A stretch of 64,000 nt of DNA, taken from contig NC_014306.1 in NCBI RefSeq assembly GCF_000196615.1, positions 3,906,001 to 3,970,000 on the forward strand, given 5' to 3'. Positions within the stretch are counted from its first letter, which is position 1, and the number at the start of each line of letters is the position of its first letter. The notes beneath the pieces are model-generated. The model did not search any database. It was not told the origin of the DNA and saw nothing but the letters and a program-made list of their open reading frames with translations. Both the position numbers and the translations under genes were made by a program. This document shows, piece by piece, positions 53,423-63,743 of the stretch. The DNA comes from Erwinia billingiae Eb661. GTDB lineage: Bacteria; Pseudomonadota; Gammaproteobacteria; Enterobacterales; Enterobacteriaceae.

Positions 53423-54982
53423 ATGAACATTCAAAAAAACGATCCGCCCCTTTATATAAAGGTCCATGAGAACGATAACGTTGCCATCGTGGTAAATAAT
53501 AACGGCCTGGTGGCGGGAACTGAATTTCCTTGCGGGTTGGTACTAAAAGAACATATTCCTCAGGGTCACAAAGTGGCTCTCAGTGATATTGCCAAAGGCG
53601 CGAATATTATTCGTTATGGCGAAGTGATTGGCTATGCGGTGAGGGATATCTCACGCGGTGGCTGGATTGACGAATCGCTGGTGGTGCTGCCCGAAGCGCC
53701 GGAGCTGTCCAGCCTGCCTCTCGCGAACAATATTCCCCCGGCATTGCCGCCGCTGGAAGGCTATACCTTTGAAGGCTACCGCAATGCGGATGGCAGCGTC
53801 GGCACGCGCAATCTGCTGGCCATCACCACCAGCGTTCACTGCGTCGCGGGTGTGGTCGATTATGTGGTGAAGATCATTGAGCGCGACCTGCTGCCCGCGT
53901 TCCCGAACGTTGATGGCGTGGTGGCATTAAATCACCTGTACGGCTGTGGCGTGGCGATCAACGCGCCCGCGGCCGTCGTGCCGATCCGCACTATTCACAA
54001 CCTGGCGCTGAACGCCAACTTCGGTGGAGAAGTGATGGTGGTCGGTTTGGGCTGCGAGAAACTTCAGCCTGAGCGCCTGCTGGAAGGCACGCCCGACGTG
54101 CAGACCATTTCGCTGGGCGAAGAAGATGTTGTGCGCCTGCAGGATGAAAAGCATATCGGATTTGAGTCGATGGTCGACGATATCCTGCAGGTGGCCCGTC
54201 GGCATTTGCAGCGCCTGAATCAGCGGCAGCGCGAAACGGTTCCGGCTTCGGAATTGATTATCGGTATGCAGTGCGGTGGCAGCGACGCCTTCTCCGGCGT
54301 GACCGCGAATCCGGCCGTAGGCTATGCCTCTGATTTGCTGGTGCGCTGTGGAGCCACCGTGATGTTTTCTGAAGTAACGGAAGTGCGTGATGCCATTCAT
54401 CTGCTGACGCCACGGGTGATCAATGAAGAAGTGGGCAAACGCCTGCTGGAAGAGATGGCGTGGTACGACGACTACCTGAATATGGGTCAGACCGACCGCA
54501 GCGCCAACCCTTCGCCAGGCAATAAAAAAGGCGGGCTGGCCAACGTGGTCGAAAAAGCGCTGGGTTCGATCGCTAAATCCGGCCGCAGCCCGATTGTAGA
54601 GGTGCTTTCGCCAGGGCAGCGTCCGACCCGACGCGGGCTGATCTACGCCGCCACCCCGGCCAGTGATTTTGTTTGCGGAACGCAGCAGATGGCGTCCGGT
54701 ATTACCCTGCAGGTGTTTACCACCGGACGGGGAACACCCTATGGCCTGGCCGCCATCCCGGTGATCAAAATGGCGACACGCAACGCGCTGGCCGACAGAT
54801 GGTTCGACCTGATGGATATTAATGCCGGAACGATTGCCACGGGAGAAGAGAGTATTGAGCAGGTGGGAACGCGCTTGTTTGAGCTGATTCTGGATATTGC
54901 CAGCGGACGTAAACAAACCTGGTCCGATCGATGGGGTATTCACAATGCGCTGGCGGTGTTTAACCCTGCGCCAGTCACCTGA
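53423..54982 (+). CDS. garD: Galactarate dehydratase GarD
   Basis: 519 residues (E. coli 523). It dehydrates galactarate to 5-keto-4-deoxyglucarate, joining the GudD path. The N-terminal SAF-like domain ([12 protein letters not shown]) is followed by the UxaA/GarD domain: [72 protein letters not shown]. Iron-binding cysteines are in place. In E. coli garD is divergent from garPLRK; here it is divergent from gudP. The alternative, altronate dehydratase, lacks the LPEAP.L...LP.YTFEG segment. Confidence 0.97.
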   Translation: MNIQKNDPPLYIKVHENDNVAIVVNNNGLVAGTEFPCGLVLKEHIPQGHKVALSDIAKGANIIRYGEVIGYAVRDISRGGWIDESLVVLPEAPELSSLPLANNIPPALPPLEGYTFEGYRNADGSVGTRNLLAITTSVHCVAGVVDYVVKIIERDLLPAFPNVDGVVALNHLYGCGVAINAPAAVVPIRTIHNLALNANFGGEVMVVGLGCEKLQPERLLEGTPDVQTISLGEEDVVRLQDEKHIGFESMVDDILQVARRHLQRLNQRQRETVPASELIIGMQCGGSDAFSGVTANPAVGYASDLLVRCGATVMFSEVTEVRDAIHLLTPRVINEEVGKRLLEEMAWYDDYLNMGQTDRSANPSPGNKKGGLANVVEKALGSIAKSGRSPIVEVLSPGQRPTRRGLIYAATPASDFVCGTQQMASGITLQVFTTGRGTPYGLAAIPVIKMATRNALADRWFDLMDINAGTIATGEESIEQVGTRLFELILDIASGRKQTWSDRWGIHNALAVFNPAPVT

Positions 54983-55005
54983 TTGACGGCTGAGACAAAC
55001 AGCGA

Positions 55006-55055
55006 GCGCATCCGGCTATTGATGCCAGGATGCGCCCGACCCAACCGGCGTCGGG
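55006..55055. terminator. Tandem hairpins between garD and yqcA, REP-like
   Basis: Hairpin 1 is GCGCATCC/GGATGCGC (55006-55013 with 55028-55035). Hairpin 2 is CCCGAC/GTCGGG (55035-55040 with 55050-55055). GCGCATCCGGC resembles the REP core. They sit between convergent genes and may protect or end both transcripts. Confidence 0.45.
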
Positions 55056-55070
55056 AAAAGCGTCAACGGT

Positions 55071-55520
55071 TTAGCCGATCTGCTTTGCCCAGTCTTCAAT
55101 CCACGGAGAAGTGATCTCTTCCGGTTCCGGGTTCTCAGTCGCATCCACTAACAGCACCTCACCCACGCGTTTAGCACTGTGTTCCTGCAACAGGGCATCA
55201 AACTTCTTGCCGCCGCCACAGAAATCTTCGTAGCTGCTGTCGCCCAACGCAATCACACCGTACTGCAACGTCGGCTGATGGCCCAGCTTGTCTTTGATGG
55301 CATGAAACAGCGGAGCGATGCTGTCCGGCAAATCACCCTGACCGGTGGTGGAGGTGATAATCAGCGCCACATGATCGGCATAACGCTGCCAGTCATCCAG
55401 CGTCGGATCTTCAAAAATCTTAACCTGATGTCCCTGGTCGATCAGCAGAGGTTCAGCCTCTTCCGCCACCAGCAGCGCATTACCGTAAACGGTGCCTACA
55501 AAAATACCTACCTGAGCCAT
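55071..55520 (-). CDS. yqcA: Flavodoxin YqcA
   Basis: 149 residues from the ATG at 55520 ([14 protein letters not shown]), as E. coli; Met at 55532 is not used. It is a short-chain flavodoxin with the FMN loop [15 protein letters not shown] and [11 protein letters not shown]. Its redox partner is unknown; gene context couples it to truC. The gap to truC is 21 bp. Confidence 0.95.
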   Translation of the reverse strand: MAQVGIFVGTVYGNALLVAEEAEPLLIDQGHQVKIFEDPTLDDWQRYADHVALIITSTTGQGDLPDSIAPLFHAIKDKLGHQPTLQYGVIALGDSSYEDFCGGGKKFDALLQEHSAKRVGEVLLVDATENPEPEEITSPWIEDWAKQIG

Positions 55521-55541
55521 GCTTTTCTCCATTGCTGGCGC

Positions 55542-56321
55542 TTATTCTGAGGGACTATCCTGCAGGTTAGCCGCCACAAACTCAACCCTTGGGATATGCG
55601 GAAGGCACTCCTGCCAACAAAAGGCGGTCATGCACCCTTGCCACACCGAATCGAGGCCGGCACGCAGTACCAGCGGTTCACCGGTAACCGGATGCAGCAG
55701 ACTCAGCTCGCTGGCATGCAGCATCAGACGCTTCATGCCGAAGTGCTGCGCCGCGCTACGGTTTTGTTTCAGATCGCCGTGCGCGCTGTCGCCGATAATC
55801 GGATGGCGAAGATGGCGTAAATGACGGCGCAGCTGATGTTTGCGCCCGGTTTCAGGCTTGAGTTCGACCAGACTGAAGCGCGAAGAGTCGTAACGACTGA
55901 CCGCGACCGGCAGCTCTGCTTTGGCCAGCGATTTCCAGTGGGTTACCGCAGGCTGTGGCGCTTTGTCCGGGTTAGTGAATTTATCAGCGATTTTGTCCAG
56001 CTCTTCGGTCAGCGCATAGTCGAGGGTCTCTTCCCCTTCCAGCCAGCCTCTGACCACCGCATGGTAGGTTTTCTGCATCGCATGCTGTTCGAACTGTTGC
56101 GACAGCAGGCGCGCTACCTCGCTCGATAACGCCAGCAGCAGCACGCCGGACGTCGGGCGATCCAACCGGTGTACGGTGAAAACATGCTGACCAATCTGGT
56201 CGCGCAGGGTCTGCATCACGAACACCGTTTCATGGCGATCTAACCAGCTGCGGTGGACCAACCAGCCGGCCGGTTTATTGACGGCAACCAGCCACTGGTC
56301 CTGATAAAGGATCTCAAGCAT
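55542..56321 (-). CDS. truC: tRNA pseudouridine-65 synthase TruC
   Basis: 259 residues (E. coli 260). It makes pseudouridine-65 in tRNA-Ile and tRNA-Asp. The RluA-family catalytic aspartate is Asp54 in VHRLDRPTSGVLLLAL. RKHQLRRHL and IIGDSAHGD motifs are present. It shares one base with yqcC. Confidence 0.96.
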   Translation of the reverse strand: MLEILYQDQWLVAVNKPAGWLVHRSWLDRHETVFVMQTLRDQIGQHVFTVHRLDRPTSGVLLLALSSEVARLLSQQFEQHAMQKTYHAVVRGWLEGEETLDYALTEELDKIADKFTNPDKAPQPAVTHWKSLAKAELPVAVSRYDSSRFSLVELKPETGRKHQLRRHLRHLRHPIIGDSAHGDLKQNRSAAQHFGMKRLMLHASELSLLHPVTGEPLVLRAGLDSVWQGCMTAFCWQECLPHIPRVEFVAANLQDSPSE

Positions 56322-56647
56322 CAGGCATCATGCTCAAACAGATCATCCAGCGCGACAAGGACATGCAGCAGGCTGGTGCGCTCGGGCATATCGGCTTCAA
56401 GGGCCATTTCGTAATACGGCGCGAGGGCTAATTTCACCGGCAGTTCGGTGCCGGCATCGATCAGCGCATGCATTCTTGGCAGGAAGATCCACTGAAGCCA
56501 TTGCAGCGGCATCATGGTATCGACGCAGAAAGGTTCCACGCTGTTGAAAGCCTCGCTTTCAGGTGGGATGGACTGCCACAGCCCTTTATCGTGCAGTAGT
56601 TGTTCAATCGCCTGAAGGCGAAGCAGAACCTGTTGTTCGCGGCTCAT
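56321..56647 (-). CDS. yqcC: DUF446 family protein YqcC
   Basis: 108 residues, E. coli length 109. The function is unknown. Hydrophobic and charged helices (EQQVLLRLQAIEQLLHD; SLLHVLVALDDLFEHD) make up most of it. It is between csrB and truC in the E. coli order, so it is likely one transcript with truC and yqcA. Confidence 0.93.
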   Translation of the reverse strand: MSREQQVLLRLQAIEQLLHDKGLWQSIPPESEAFNSVEPFCVDTMMPLQWLQWIFLPRMHALIDAGTELPVKLALAPYYEMALEADMPERTSLLHVLVALDDLFEHDA

Positions 56648-56720
56648 TGGCTGCTCCCTGTTATCCGGTTTTTAATGGCCGCAAGCATACCACTCGCGCC
56701 CGGATTGGGAAAATAGCGAC

Positions 56721-57009
56721 AAAAAAAAGGAGCACTGTAATAACAGTGCTCCCGGTTCGTTTGCAGCAATCCCGCCACGCTAATGCTCCCTGCTCGTCCT
56801 TGATAACTTTGTCCCCAGTTTTCCTTACAAATCACCTTTCTGGTGATAATCCCTTGCGTCCTGTCTCGCTATCGTCTTTGACAGCTCACTTCTCCATCCT
56901 GGAGGTGTCCCTGATCTCATCCTGAGACATCCTTTCTTCATCCTGAAGATTTCCTTGCAACCTCATCCAGAGGGGGTCCTGACTCAATCCTTAAGTCACA
57001 GAATCCGTT
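56721..57009 (-). ncRNA. csrB: CsrB, CsrA-sequestering regulatory RNA
   Basis: On the minus strand this interval has about 18 GGA motifs, most as (A/C)AGGA(T/C)G in loops, for example TCAGGATGAG, TCAGGATGAAG and CCAGGATGGAG. It ends in a strong terminator (GGAGCACTGT/ACAGTGCTCC, 56729-56752, then eight T). Position between yqcC and syd is that of E. coli csrB, whose 3' end has the same GGGAGC...CTCC hairpin. The 5' end is approximate: TTGCTT and TAGCCT, 17 bp apart, put it near 57009. At about 289 nt it is shorter than E. coli csrB (369 nt by memory). Confidence 0.9.
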
Positions 57010-57169
57010 CTGATTAGGCTATTTTGCCAAATTGACATAAGCAAACAATATGGCTGGCGTTAAAATCCGGGGTAATTGAGGTGAAGCTGGCAAGGTGGAA
57101 GCACTATCGCGTTGATTAATAATCAATTAGTGAAAAAACCTGTTCATATGCCCGCGATATTTCTAGCGA

Positions 57170-57201
57170 TCTCTCACAGCGAGTGTGAGAGATGTCTCAC
57201 A
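57170..57201. promoter_or_regulatory. UvrY-type palindromes upstream of csrB
   Basis: TGTGAGA-GATG-TCTCACA (57184-57201) is an 18-bp palindrome matching the UvrY/GacA box. It overlaps TCTCTCACA-GCGAG-TGTGAGAGA (57170-57192), a perfect 9-bp inverted repeat. The centre lies about 180 bp upstream of the csrB start, like the distal UvrY site of E. coli. It is just past the syd stop, so a hairpin ending syd is also possible. The AT-rich TTGATT/AATCAA dyad near 57110 could bind IHF. Confidence 0.6.
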
Positions 57202-57207
57202 GAAAAA

Positions 57208-57771
57208 TTACCCTTTTCGGCCTGCCGGCAGTTCAACCTGCAACTCAGCGATAAACTGTTCCAAATCAGGCGCTAGCAGACTGCGCTTTTCCGTTCCCAA
57301 CTGCTCCAGAATCACTTCGCCGGTCAGATTGCAGACCGAAATCACTTCCAGCTCCGAATCCGTGGTGGCGATAAACAGCGTTGGCGACTGTTTCAAGCGA
57401 CGCTTCATCACCAGATGGCCGATAAGATTTTCCTGCACCCGCAGGTAATCCTCTTCGCTCCAGGTTTGCAGCAAGGTGCAGGCTTTTCCGCCAAACGTGG
57501 CCGTCATATCGCCCGCAAATTGCGTACTGTACCAGGCGGCAACGGAAGGCTGGATGCGGAACTCAATGGCGCGTTCAACCGCTTCGAGGTTCTGCGCCAG
57601 AGTGAACGGCTGCGGCAGCCAGTAAAGTTCGTCGGCACCGGTCTGCTGCACGCAAGGTGAAGGCACACCCAGTAATTCCACGCTGGCTGGCGGATGGCCG
57701 CATACACGGTCCCATTCGTCACAATATTTTTGCGTAAACTCGGTTAAGGCACGGCTGGTTTCTTCAATCAT
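57208..57771 (-). CDS. syd: SecY-interacting protein Syd
   Basis: 187 residues (E. coli 181). Syd is a soluble protein that binds SecY and guards against faulty translocon assembly. Visible marks are ALTEFTQKYCDEWDRVCGHPPAS and the SPCVQQTGADELYWLPQPF segment, shown as ALTEFTQKYCDEWDRVC and ADELYWLPQPF. It is acidic in parts and has no membrane segment. It is divergent from queF. Confidence 0.93.
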   Translation of the reverse strand: MIEETSRALTEFTQKYCDEWDRVCGHPPASVELLGVPSPCVQQTGADELYWLPQPFTLAQNLEAVERAIEFRIQPSVAAWYSTQFAGDMTATFGGKACTLLQTWSEEDYLRVQENLIGHLVMKRRLKQSPTLFIATTDSELEVISVCNLTGEVILEQLGTEKRSLLAPDLEQFIAELQVELPAGRKG

Positions 57772-57863
57772 TCTTTTTTCACTCTCTGTAGCCTGAGTTA
57801 CACTAAGGCTATCTCTGCATTCTGCTCTACCGCCTGCAAACGGCAGGCCATAAGGTTATTACG

Positions 57864-58709
57864 ATGTCTTTAACGGATCCACATCAGGCGCTAAGCAACC
57901 TGACGCTCGGCAAGCCAACAGAATACCACGATAAATACCAACCCTCTTTACTGCAAGCCGTTCCGCGCAGCATGAATCGCGAACCTCTGGGTCTGTATCC
58001 CGATAGCCTGCCCTTCCACGGTGCCGATATCTGGACACTGTATGAGCTGTCCTGGCTGAACGCGAAAGGCCTGCCACAGGTCGCGGTGGGCGAAATCACC
58101 CTGCAGGCCGACAGCGTCAACCTGATCGAATCCAAAAGCTTCAAGCTCTATCTGAACAGCTTCAATCAGACCAAATTTGCCGACTGGGGCGACGTGCGGG
58201 CCGCGCTGGAACGCGACCTCAGCGCCTGTGCTGAAGGTAAGGTCACCGTCGCCCTGTTCCGCCTGCAGGAAGTGGAAGGCCAGCCGATTGGCCATTTTGC
58301 TGGCTCCTGTATTGATGAACAGGATATCGAAATTGATAATTACCAGTTCACCACGGATTACCTTGAGCAGGCAACGCAGCCGGAAATTGTGGAAGAGCAG
58401 CTGGTCAGCCATTTGCTGAAGTCTAACTGCCTGATCACCAATCAGCCCGACTGGGGCTCGGTGCAGATCAGCTATCGCGGGCCGCGCATCCAGCGCGAAG
58501 CTCTGCTGCGCTACCTGGTCTCTTTCCGCCATCACAACGAATTTCACGAACAGTGCGTCGAACGTATTTTTAACGACATCCTGCGCTTCTGTAAGCCGGA
58601 AAAGCTCAGCGTCTATGCCCGTTATACCCGACGCGGTGGCCTGGATATCAACCCATGGCGCAGCAATGGCGAGTTCAGACCGGGGCATTCTCGGCTGGTC
58701 CGCCAGTAA
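57864..58709 (+). CDS. queF: NADPH-dependent preQ0 reductase QueF (type II)
   Basis: 281 residues, close to the 282 of E. coli. It reduces the preQ0 nitrile to preQ1 in queuosine synthesis. The catalytic cysteine is in [13 protein letters not shown], and the long type II N-terminal T-fold domain is present. The QueF motif [17 protein letters not shown] is clear. With QueD and QueE it gives three pathway steps in this window; QueC and FolE are not here. Confidence 0.97.
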   Translation: MSLTDPHQALSNLTLGKPTEYHDKYQPSLLQAVPRSMNREPLGLYPDSLPFHGADIWTLYELSWLNAKGLPQVAVGEITLQADSVNLIESKSFKLYLNSFNQTKFADWGDVRAALERDLSACAEGKVTVALFRLQEVEGQPIGHFAGSCIDEQDIEIDNYQFTTDYLEQATQPEIVEEQLVSHLLKSNCLITNQPDWGSVQISYRGPRIQREALLRYLVSFRHHNEFHEQCVERIFNDILRFCKPEKLSVYARYTRRGGLDINPWRSNGEFRPGHSRLVRQ

Positions 58710-58898
58710 TCCACGAAGTTTTGCGCGCCGCGCCGCATAAGCATCGCGCGACACCTTGTTAAATCCCTGCTGACAAGGCTACTCTGGAGTGGGCTCAGGT
58801 AATCACCGGGCTCAGGGATTTTACTCTCCGCGTCCGGCCTGTTTTAGCGGGTCAGACCATGGAGTGACGATCACCCGGATGGGTGTAAAGGAGTTAAT

Positions 58899-60263
58899 TT
58901 GATTACACATGTCAGCCCGTTGGGCTCAATGGATCTGCTGTCTCAACTGGAAGTCGATATGCTGAAGCAGACTGCCAGCAGCGACCTTTACCAGTTATTC
59001 CGCAACTGTTCTCTTGCCGTACTTAACTCCGGAAGTCAGACCGACAGCAGCCATGAGTTGCTTTCTCGTTTTGAGAATTTTGATATCAACGTCCTGCGTC
59101 GTGAGCGCGGCGTGAAGCTGGAATTGATCAATCCACCGGAAGAGGCCTTTGTTGATGGCCGGATTATTCGTTCCCTGCAGGCCAACCTGTTTGCGGTGCT
59201 GCGCGATATTCTGTTTGTAAACGGCCAGCTCAACAGCAACGAACGTTTCCAGAATCTGGATATTGAAGACACCGTGCAGCTGACCAATATGGTGTTCTCA
59301 ATCCTGCGCAACGCCCGTGCGCTGCATATTGGCGAAGAACCCAATACCGTGGTGTGCTGGGGTGGCCACTCAATTAACGCGGTGGAATATCAATACTGCC
59401 GTAATGTCGGCTCGCAGTTAGGTTTACGTGAGCTGAATATCTGCACCGGCTGTGGGCCGGGTGTGATGGAAGCGCCAATGAAAGGCGCGGCGGTGGGCCA
59501 TGCTCAGCAGCGCTATAAAGAAGGTCGCTTTATTGGTCTGACCGAGCCGTCCATTATTGCCGCTGAGCCACCGAACCCGCTGGTCAATGAGCTGATTATC
59601 ATGCCGGATATTGAAAAGCGCCTTGAAGCGTTTGTCCGTATCGCCCACGGCATCATCATCTTCCCAGGCGGCGTAGGAACGGCTGAAGAGCTGCTTTACC
59701 TGCTGGGTATTTTGATGAATCCGCACAATCAGGATCAGGTGTTGCCGCTGATCCTGACCGGCCCCAAAGAGAGTGCAGACTACTTTAACGTGCTGGATGA
59801 ATTTATCGTCAGCACGCTGGGCGAAGCGGCCCGCCAGCACTACACCATCATCATTGATGATGCGCCGGAAGTGGCTCGACTAATGAAGCAAGCGATGCCG
59901 AAAGTGAAAGAGCACCGCCGTGAAACGGGTGATGCTTACAGCTTTAACTGGTCGATTCGTATCGCGCCGGATCTTCAGGTGCCGTTTATGCCAACGCATG
60001 AAAATATGGCCAACCTGAATCTTCACCCTGACCAGCCTGCCGAGCAGCTTGCGGCCGCGCTGCGCCGGGCTTTCTCGGGCATCGTTGCCGGGAACGTGAA
60101 GGATATGGGCATCAAGGCGATTAAAGAAAAAGGCCCGTATAAGCTGCATGGCGATCCGGAAATGATGCGCCGCATGGACGATTTGTTACAGGGATTTGTT
60201 GCTCAACACCGCATGAAGCTGCCGGGCACGGCCTACATCCCCTGCTACGAAATCATCAAATAA
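58899..60263 (+). CDS. ppnN: Nucleotide 5'-monophosphate nucleosidase PpnN
   Basis: 454 residues, E. coli length. It cleaves nucleoside monophosphates to base and ribose-5-phosphate and is activated by ppGpp, whose synthase RelA is in this window. The LOG-domain motif [20 protein letters not shown] and the [14 protein letters not shown] segment are intact. It starts with TTG at 58899 after a strong AAAGGAG (58888-58893), an unusual start. DUF3412 and DUF4478 domains flank the LOG core. Confidence 0.96.
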   Translation: MITHVSPLGSMDLLSQLEVDMLKQTASSDLYQLFRNCSLAVLNSGSQTDSSHELLSRFENFDINVLRRERGVKLELINPPEEAFVDGRIIRSLQANLFAVLRDILFVNGQLNSNERFQNLDIEDTVQLTNMVFSILRNARALHIGEEPNTVVCWGGHSINAVEYQYCRNVGSQLGLRELNICTGCGPGVMEAPMKGAAVGHAQQRYKEGRFIGLTEPSIIAAEPPNPLVNELIIMPDIEKRLEAFVRIAHGIIIFPGGVGTAEELLYLLGILMNPHNQDQVLPLILTGPKESADYFNVLDEFIVSTLGEAARQHYTIIIDDAPEVARLMKQAMPKVKEHRRETGDAYSFNWSIRIAPDLQVPFMPTHENMANLNLHPDQPAEQLAAALRRAFSGIVAGNVKDMGIKAIKEKGPYKLHGDPEMMRRMDDLLQGFVAQHRMKLPGTAYIPCYEIIK

Positions 60264-60311
60264 CACTCCCAACCGGAGCGGCTCTTGGGTCGCTCCGCCT
60301 TCGTGGTACTT

Positions 60312-61073
60312 ATGACTATTCATTTGCTGATTGTTGATGCCCTGAACCTGATCCGCCGTATCCATGCTGTGCAGGGTTCCCCGTGCCAGGAAACCTGCGT
60401 CAACGCCCTGCACCAGTTAATCCGCCACAGCAATCCCACCCATGCGGTGGCCGTGTTTGACGATGACGAACGTCATGAAGGCTGGCGACATCAGCTGCTG
60501 CCGGGCTACAAAGCCGGCCGCACGCCAATGCCGGACAGCCTGCATGAGGAGATGCCGCTGCTGCGCGCCGCTTTCGCTGCCGCTGGCGTGGCCTGCTGGC
60601 AGGTTGCCGGTGAAGAAGCAGACGATCTGGCGGCCACGCTGGCTTGCAAAGTGGCGGCTGGCGGCCATCAGGCCACCATCGTTTCGACCGATAAAGGCTA
60701 TTGCCAGCTGCTGGCACCCGCGATCCAGATCCGTGATTATTTCCAGAAACGCTGGCTGGATGTGCCTTTTATCGACGCGGAATTTGGCGTGTCGCCCGCA
60801 CAGCTGACCGATTACTGGGGGCTGGCAGGCATTAGCAGCAGTAAGATCCCAGGCGTAGCGGGAATTGGCGCCAAAAGCGCGGCGGAGCTGTTAAGGGAGT
60901 TTGGTACGCTGGACGCTGTCTATCAGCAGCTTGCCTCGGTGCCGACAAAGTGGCAGAAGAAGCTTCAGGAACATCAGCAGATGGCAGAGATTTGCCGGCA
61001 GGTCGCCACGCTGAAAACGGATTTGGTGCTGGAAGGGAATCTGAAAGAGTTACGCTTGCCCGATCGCCTCTGA
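60312..61073 (+). CDS. xni: Flap endonuclease Xni (ExoIX)
   Basis: 253 residues from the ATG at 60312 (E. coli 251). It is a flap endonuclease like the Pol I 5'-3' domain. Marks are [42 protein letters not shown] and [13 protein letters not shown]. Compared with Pol I it lacks some third-metal acids, as known for ExoIX. The start follows TACTT; no strong ribosome site is seen. It follows ppnN by 48 bp. Confidence 0.95.
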   Translation: MTIHLLIVDALNLIRRIHAVQGSPCQETCVNALHQLIRHSNPTHAVAVFDDDERHEGWRHQLLPGYKAGRTPMPDSLHEEMPLLRAAFAAAGVACWQVAGEEADDLAATLACKVAAGGHQATIVSTDKGYCQLLAPAIQIRDYFQKRWLDVPFIDAEFGVSPAQLTDYWGLAGISSSKIPGVAGIGAKSAAELLREFGTLDAVYQQLASVPTKWQKKLQEHQQMAEICRQVATLKTDLVLEGNLKELRLPDRL

Positions 61074-61147
61074 CCGCCCGGCCATGGGGTAAATGGCCGG
61101 GCAATTTTCTGCTAATACCCGCCAACATGGCGAGCTATTCTGAAAGC

Positions 61148-62248
61148 TTACTTCTCGTCACGGCGTCCGGGCTCTGCAGCCCAGATGCGGCGGATATGCA
61201 CCGTCACTTCTTCACGATCGTGATACAGCTGACGGGCCTGGATCTGGGCATTAATGCCGTTGGCCTTCAGCTTCTCGTCGATCATCGCCAGGTTTTGCGA
61301 CACTTCCTCATAACGCTTTTTCATCGGCAGCTTGAGGTTAAAGATCGCCTCACGGCACCAGCCGTTAACCACCCAGTCAGCCATCAGGTTGGCAACGCGC
61401 ACCGGCTTCTCAACCATGTCGCACACCACCCAGTAGATATTGCTGCGGGTTGGGCGGTATTTGAAGCCGTCTTCACGGTGGTGAAACACCTGACCGGTAT
61501 CCATCAGGCTTGGCGCCATCGGGCCATTATCTACCGCATGAACCATCATGCTGCGTTTCACCAGCTGATAGGTCCAGCCGCCTGGACAGGCGCCTAAATC
61601 TACCGCGAACAATCCGCTGCCCAAACGCTCATCCCATTCATCGGCCGGAATAAAGGCGTGGAAGGCTTCTTCCAGCTTCAGCGTGGAACGGCTTGGTGCA
61701 TCGGAAGGAAACTTCAGGCGCTGGATGCCCATAAACAGCGGCGAGTTATTTTTCGGCATTGAGTAGCCAACGTAGCAACAGCCTGGCGCGATAAAGAACA
61801 CGTGCACCACAGGACGGCGGTCGGTCTCATACTTCAACAAAATGCCCGCGGCACGCAGGCTGCTGCGCAGCGGTACGGTGAACTTACGGCAAAACTTGAG
61901 CAGCTCTTTACTTTCGTTAGTGTCGGGTACTTCGACACGCAGTTCGCCGCCTTTCTCGACAAAGCCGGTCAGCATGCCGGTTACCGGCGTGACGCGGTCT
62001 TCCGGCGGCAGGTCGCGCAGCAGTTCGCCAACCACAATCATCTGGCGGGCAAAAATTAGCTCGCTGAAAGGCAGCTCGGCAATCAGCTTTTCCGCTTCTT
62101 CCGCCTGATAGCATTCAAACAGCACGTAGCCGGAATCGTCTTTTACCCGCGCAAAGCCAAACACTTCACGCTGGGCGGCTTTAGCGGTAATTTCTGCCGC
62201 ACACTCTTTCTCAAAGCCCTGACGGCAATACAGTAATACTTTATTCAT
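61148..62248 (-). CDS. rlmM: 23S rRNA (cytidine-2498-2'-O)-methyltransferase RlmM
   Basis: 366 residues, E. coli length. It methylates C2498 of 23S rRNA using SAM. An N-terminal THUMP domain precedes a Rossmann methyltransferase with [17 protein letters not shown] and the K-D-K-E catalytic set. It overlaps ygdD by 8 bp, so ygdD-rlmM is one transcript. Its end is convergent with xni. Confidence 0.96.
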   Translation of the reverse strand: MNKVLLYCRQGFEKECAAEITAKAAQREVFGFARVKDDSGYVLFECYQAEEAEKLIAELPFSELIFARQMIVVGELLRDLPPEDRVTPVTGMLTGFVEKGGELRVEVPDTNESKELLKFCRKFTVPLRSSLRAAGILLKYETDRRPVVHVFFIAPGCCYVGYSMPKNNSPLFMGIQRLKFPSDAPSRSTLKLEEAFHAFIPADEWDERLGSGLFAVDLGACPGGWTYQLVKRSMMVHAVDNGPMAPSLMDTGQVFHHREDGFKYRPTRSNIYWVVCDMVEKPVRVANLMADWVVNGWCREAIFNLKLPMKKRYEEVSQNLAMIDEKLKANGINAQIQARQLYHDREEVTVHIRRIWAAEPGRRDEK

Positions 62249-62636
62249 GGCGTTCTGCCCTTTTTTTCAGACGCAGCGCGCCAACCAACATCAAAATCCA
62301 GCCAATCAGGAAGCAGGTGCCGCCGATTGGTGTAACGAAAACCCACAGCTTCAGGTGCGAGAGTGCCAGACAATATAAGCTGCCACTGAACAACACCGTC
62401 CCCAGGGCCAGCAAGGCGCTGCTCCAGTAAAACCAGAAATTCGCCCGGCGGATCATCGCCGCAGCCAGACCCATTATCGCCAGCGTATGGAACGCCTGAT
62501 AATCCAGACCGGTTTTAATCCAGGCCATTTCCGCTGACCCCAGCGATTTACTCAATACGTGGGCGCCAAAAGCACCCAGCATCACATAGACAAACCCGCT
62601 TATTGCTGCAAAAACCAGCATCGCACGACTCGACAT
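62241..62636 (-). CDS. ygdD: DUF423 inner-membrane protein YgdD
   Basis: 131 residues from the ATG at 62636 ([15 protein letters not shown]), E. coli length; Met at 62660 is unlikely. Four membrane helices with the DUF423 motif GAFGAHVL. The function is unknown. It overlaps the rlmM start by 8 bp and lies 60 bp after gcvA. Confidence 0.95.
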   Translation of the reverse strand: MSSRAMLVFAAISGFVYVMLGAFGAHVLSKSLGSAEMAWIKTGLDYQAFHTLAIMGLAAAMIRRANFWFYWSSALLALGTVLFSGSLYCLALSHLKLWVFVTPIGGTCFLIGWILMLVGALRLKKRAERHE

Positions 62637-62696
62637 TTCCCAGATCCTCAGAGGGTGCACGCGCCGCCATCAGGCCACGCGGCAAAAAATCACATC

Positions 62697-63614
62697 TCAG
62701 CTCTCGTATCGAAAGCGGAATTTTTCTTGTTCACTGGCGGCTTTTGCCAGAATCCACTGCCGGAAGGCGGCTATTTTACCCAGTTCTGCCTGACTGTCAT
62801 GACAAACCAGATAAAAAGCGTTTTTACTGACTAAAACGTCGTTGAACGGGCAAACCAGCCTTCCCGCTTCCAGCTCGGTTTGCGCCATCACATTATTCGC
62901 CAGCGCCACGCCCTGCCCGTGAATTGCCGCCTGCAGCACCATCGCACTATGGCTGAAGATCGGCCCTTGCTGCACATTAATATGCCCAACGCCCAGCTGC
63001 CGGGTGTAAGACTGCCAGTCCCGGCGCGAGGCATCATGCAGCAACGTCTGGTTAGCCAGGTCTTCCGGCGTCTTCAGCGGCTTATCCCCGGTCAACAGTA
63101 AGGGCGAACAGACCGGCAGCAGATATTCGGCGTAGAGTTTTTCCACCCGCAGGCCCGGCCAGTTGCCACGACCATAAAAGATAGCCACATCGACATCATC
63201 GGCCAGCTTCTCTTCGTCGCGGTCCACCGCAGAGATCCGTACGTCGATCCCCGGATAAGCTGAGTTAAAGCTGGTGAGCCTCGGCACCAGCCACTGAATG
63301 GCAAAACTGGGCAGCAAACTGACCGTCAGCGCGCCCTTTGCACTGCGCGCCTGAAGCTTGCGCGTCGCATCATTCAGCGAGGTAAAAATCTCTTTAATGT
63401 CGAGGTAATAGCTTTGCCCTTCTTCGGTCAGCAACAGCGAACGATTGCGACGACGGAACAGCTTCAGCCCAAGAAAGTCCTCTAATGACTTAATCTGGTG
63501 GCTGACAGCGGCCTGAGTGACGAACAGCTCTTCGGCGGCTTTGGTAAAGCTGAGATGACGCGCCGCGGCATCAAAAACCCGCAGAGCATTTAAAGGGGGA
63601 AGACGTTTTGACAT
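62697..63614 (-). CDS. gcvA: Glycine cleavage system transcriptional regulator GcvA
   Basis: 305 residues, E. coli length. This LysR regulator activates gcvTHP with glycine and activates gcvB. The N-terminal helix-turn-helix is LSFTKAAEELFVTQAAVSHQ, followed by an effector-binding domain. It is divergent from gcvB, as in E. coli; a GcvA box would be expected in 63615-63743 but was not assigned. Confidence 0.97.
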   Translation of the reverse strand: MSKRLPPLNALRVFDAAARHLSFTKAAEELFVTQAAVSHQIKSLEDFLGLKLFRRRNRSLLLTEEGQSYYLDIKEIFTSLNDATRKLQARSAKGALTVSLLPSFAIQWLVPRLTSFNSAYPGIDVRISAVDRDEEKLADDVDVAIFYGRGNWPGLRVEKLYAEYLLPVCSPLLLTGDKPLKTPEDLANQTLLHDASRRDWQSYTRQLGVGHINVQQGPIFSHSAMVLQAAIHGQGVALANNVMAQTELEAGRLVCPFNDVLVSKNAFYLVCHDSQAELGKIAAFRQWILAKAASEQEKFRFRYES

Positions 63615-63708
63615 GGTTACCGGATACTTTTGAACATCATCGGAAGTAACACTCCTGACGGAGCTTTACGTATTAGTTTTTTTTATCCGAGACATTATAA
63701 TTTGTCCG

Positions 63709-63737
63709 TTGAGGATGTACCAGCAAATACCTATAGT
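63709..63737 (+). promoter_or_regulatory. Promoter of gcvB
   Basis: TTGAGG (63709-63714) and TATAGT (63732-63737) are separated by 17 bp. The -10 box ends 6 bp before the first base of GcvB at 63744, which is the correct spacing for sigma-70. Confidence 0.8.
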
Positions 63738-63743
63738 TGCCGC

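Noticed and set aside
53227..53430. 67-codon frame on the minus strand in the gudP-garD control region
   Set aside because: No ribosome site, no known family and it overlaps the CRP-like site and the garD start.
53927..54943. Long open frame antisense to garD (338 codons)
   Set aside because: Fully contained in garD on the opposite strand and without recognisable domains.
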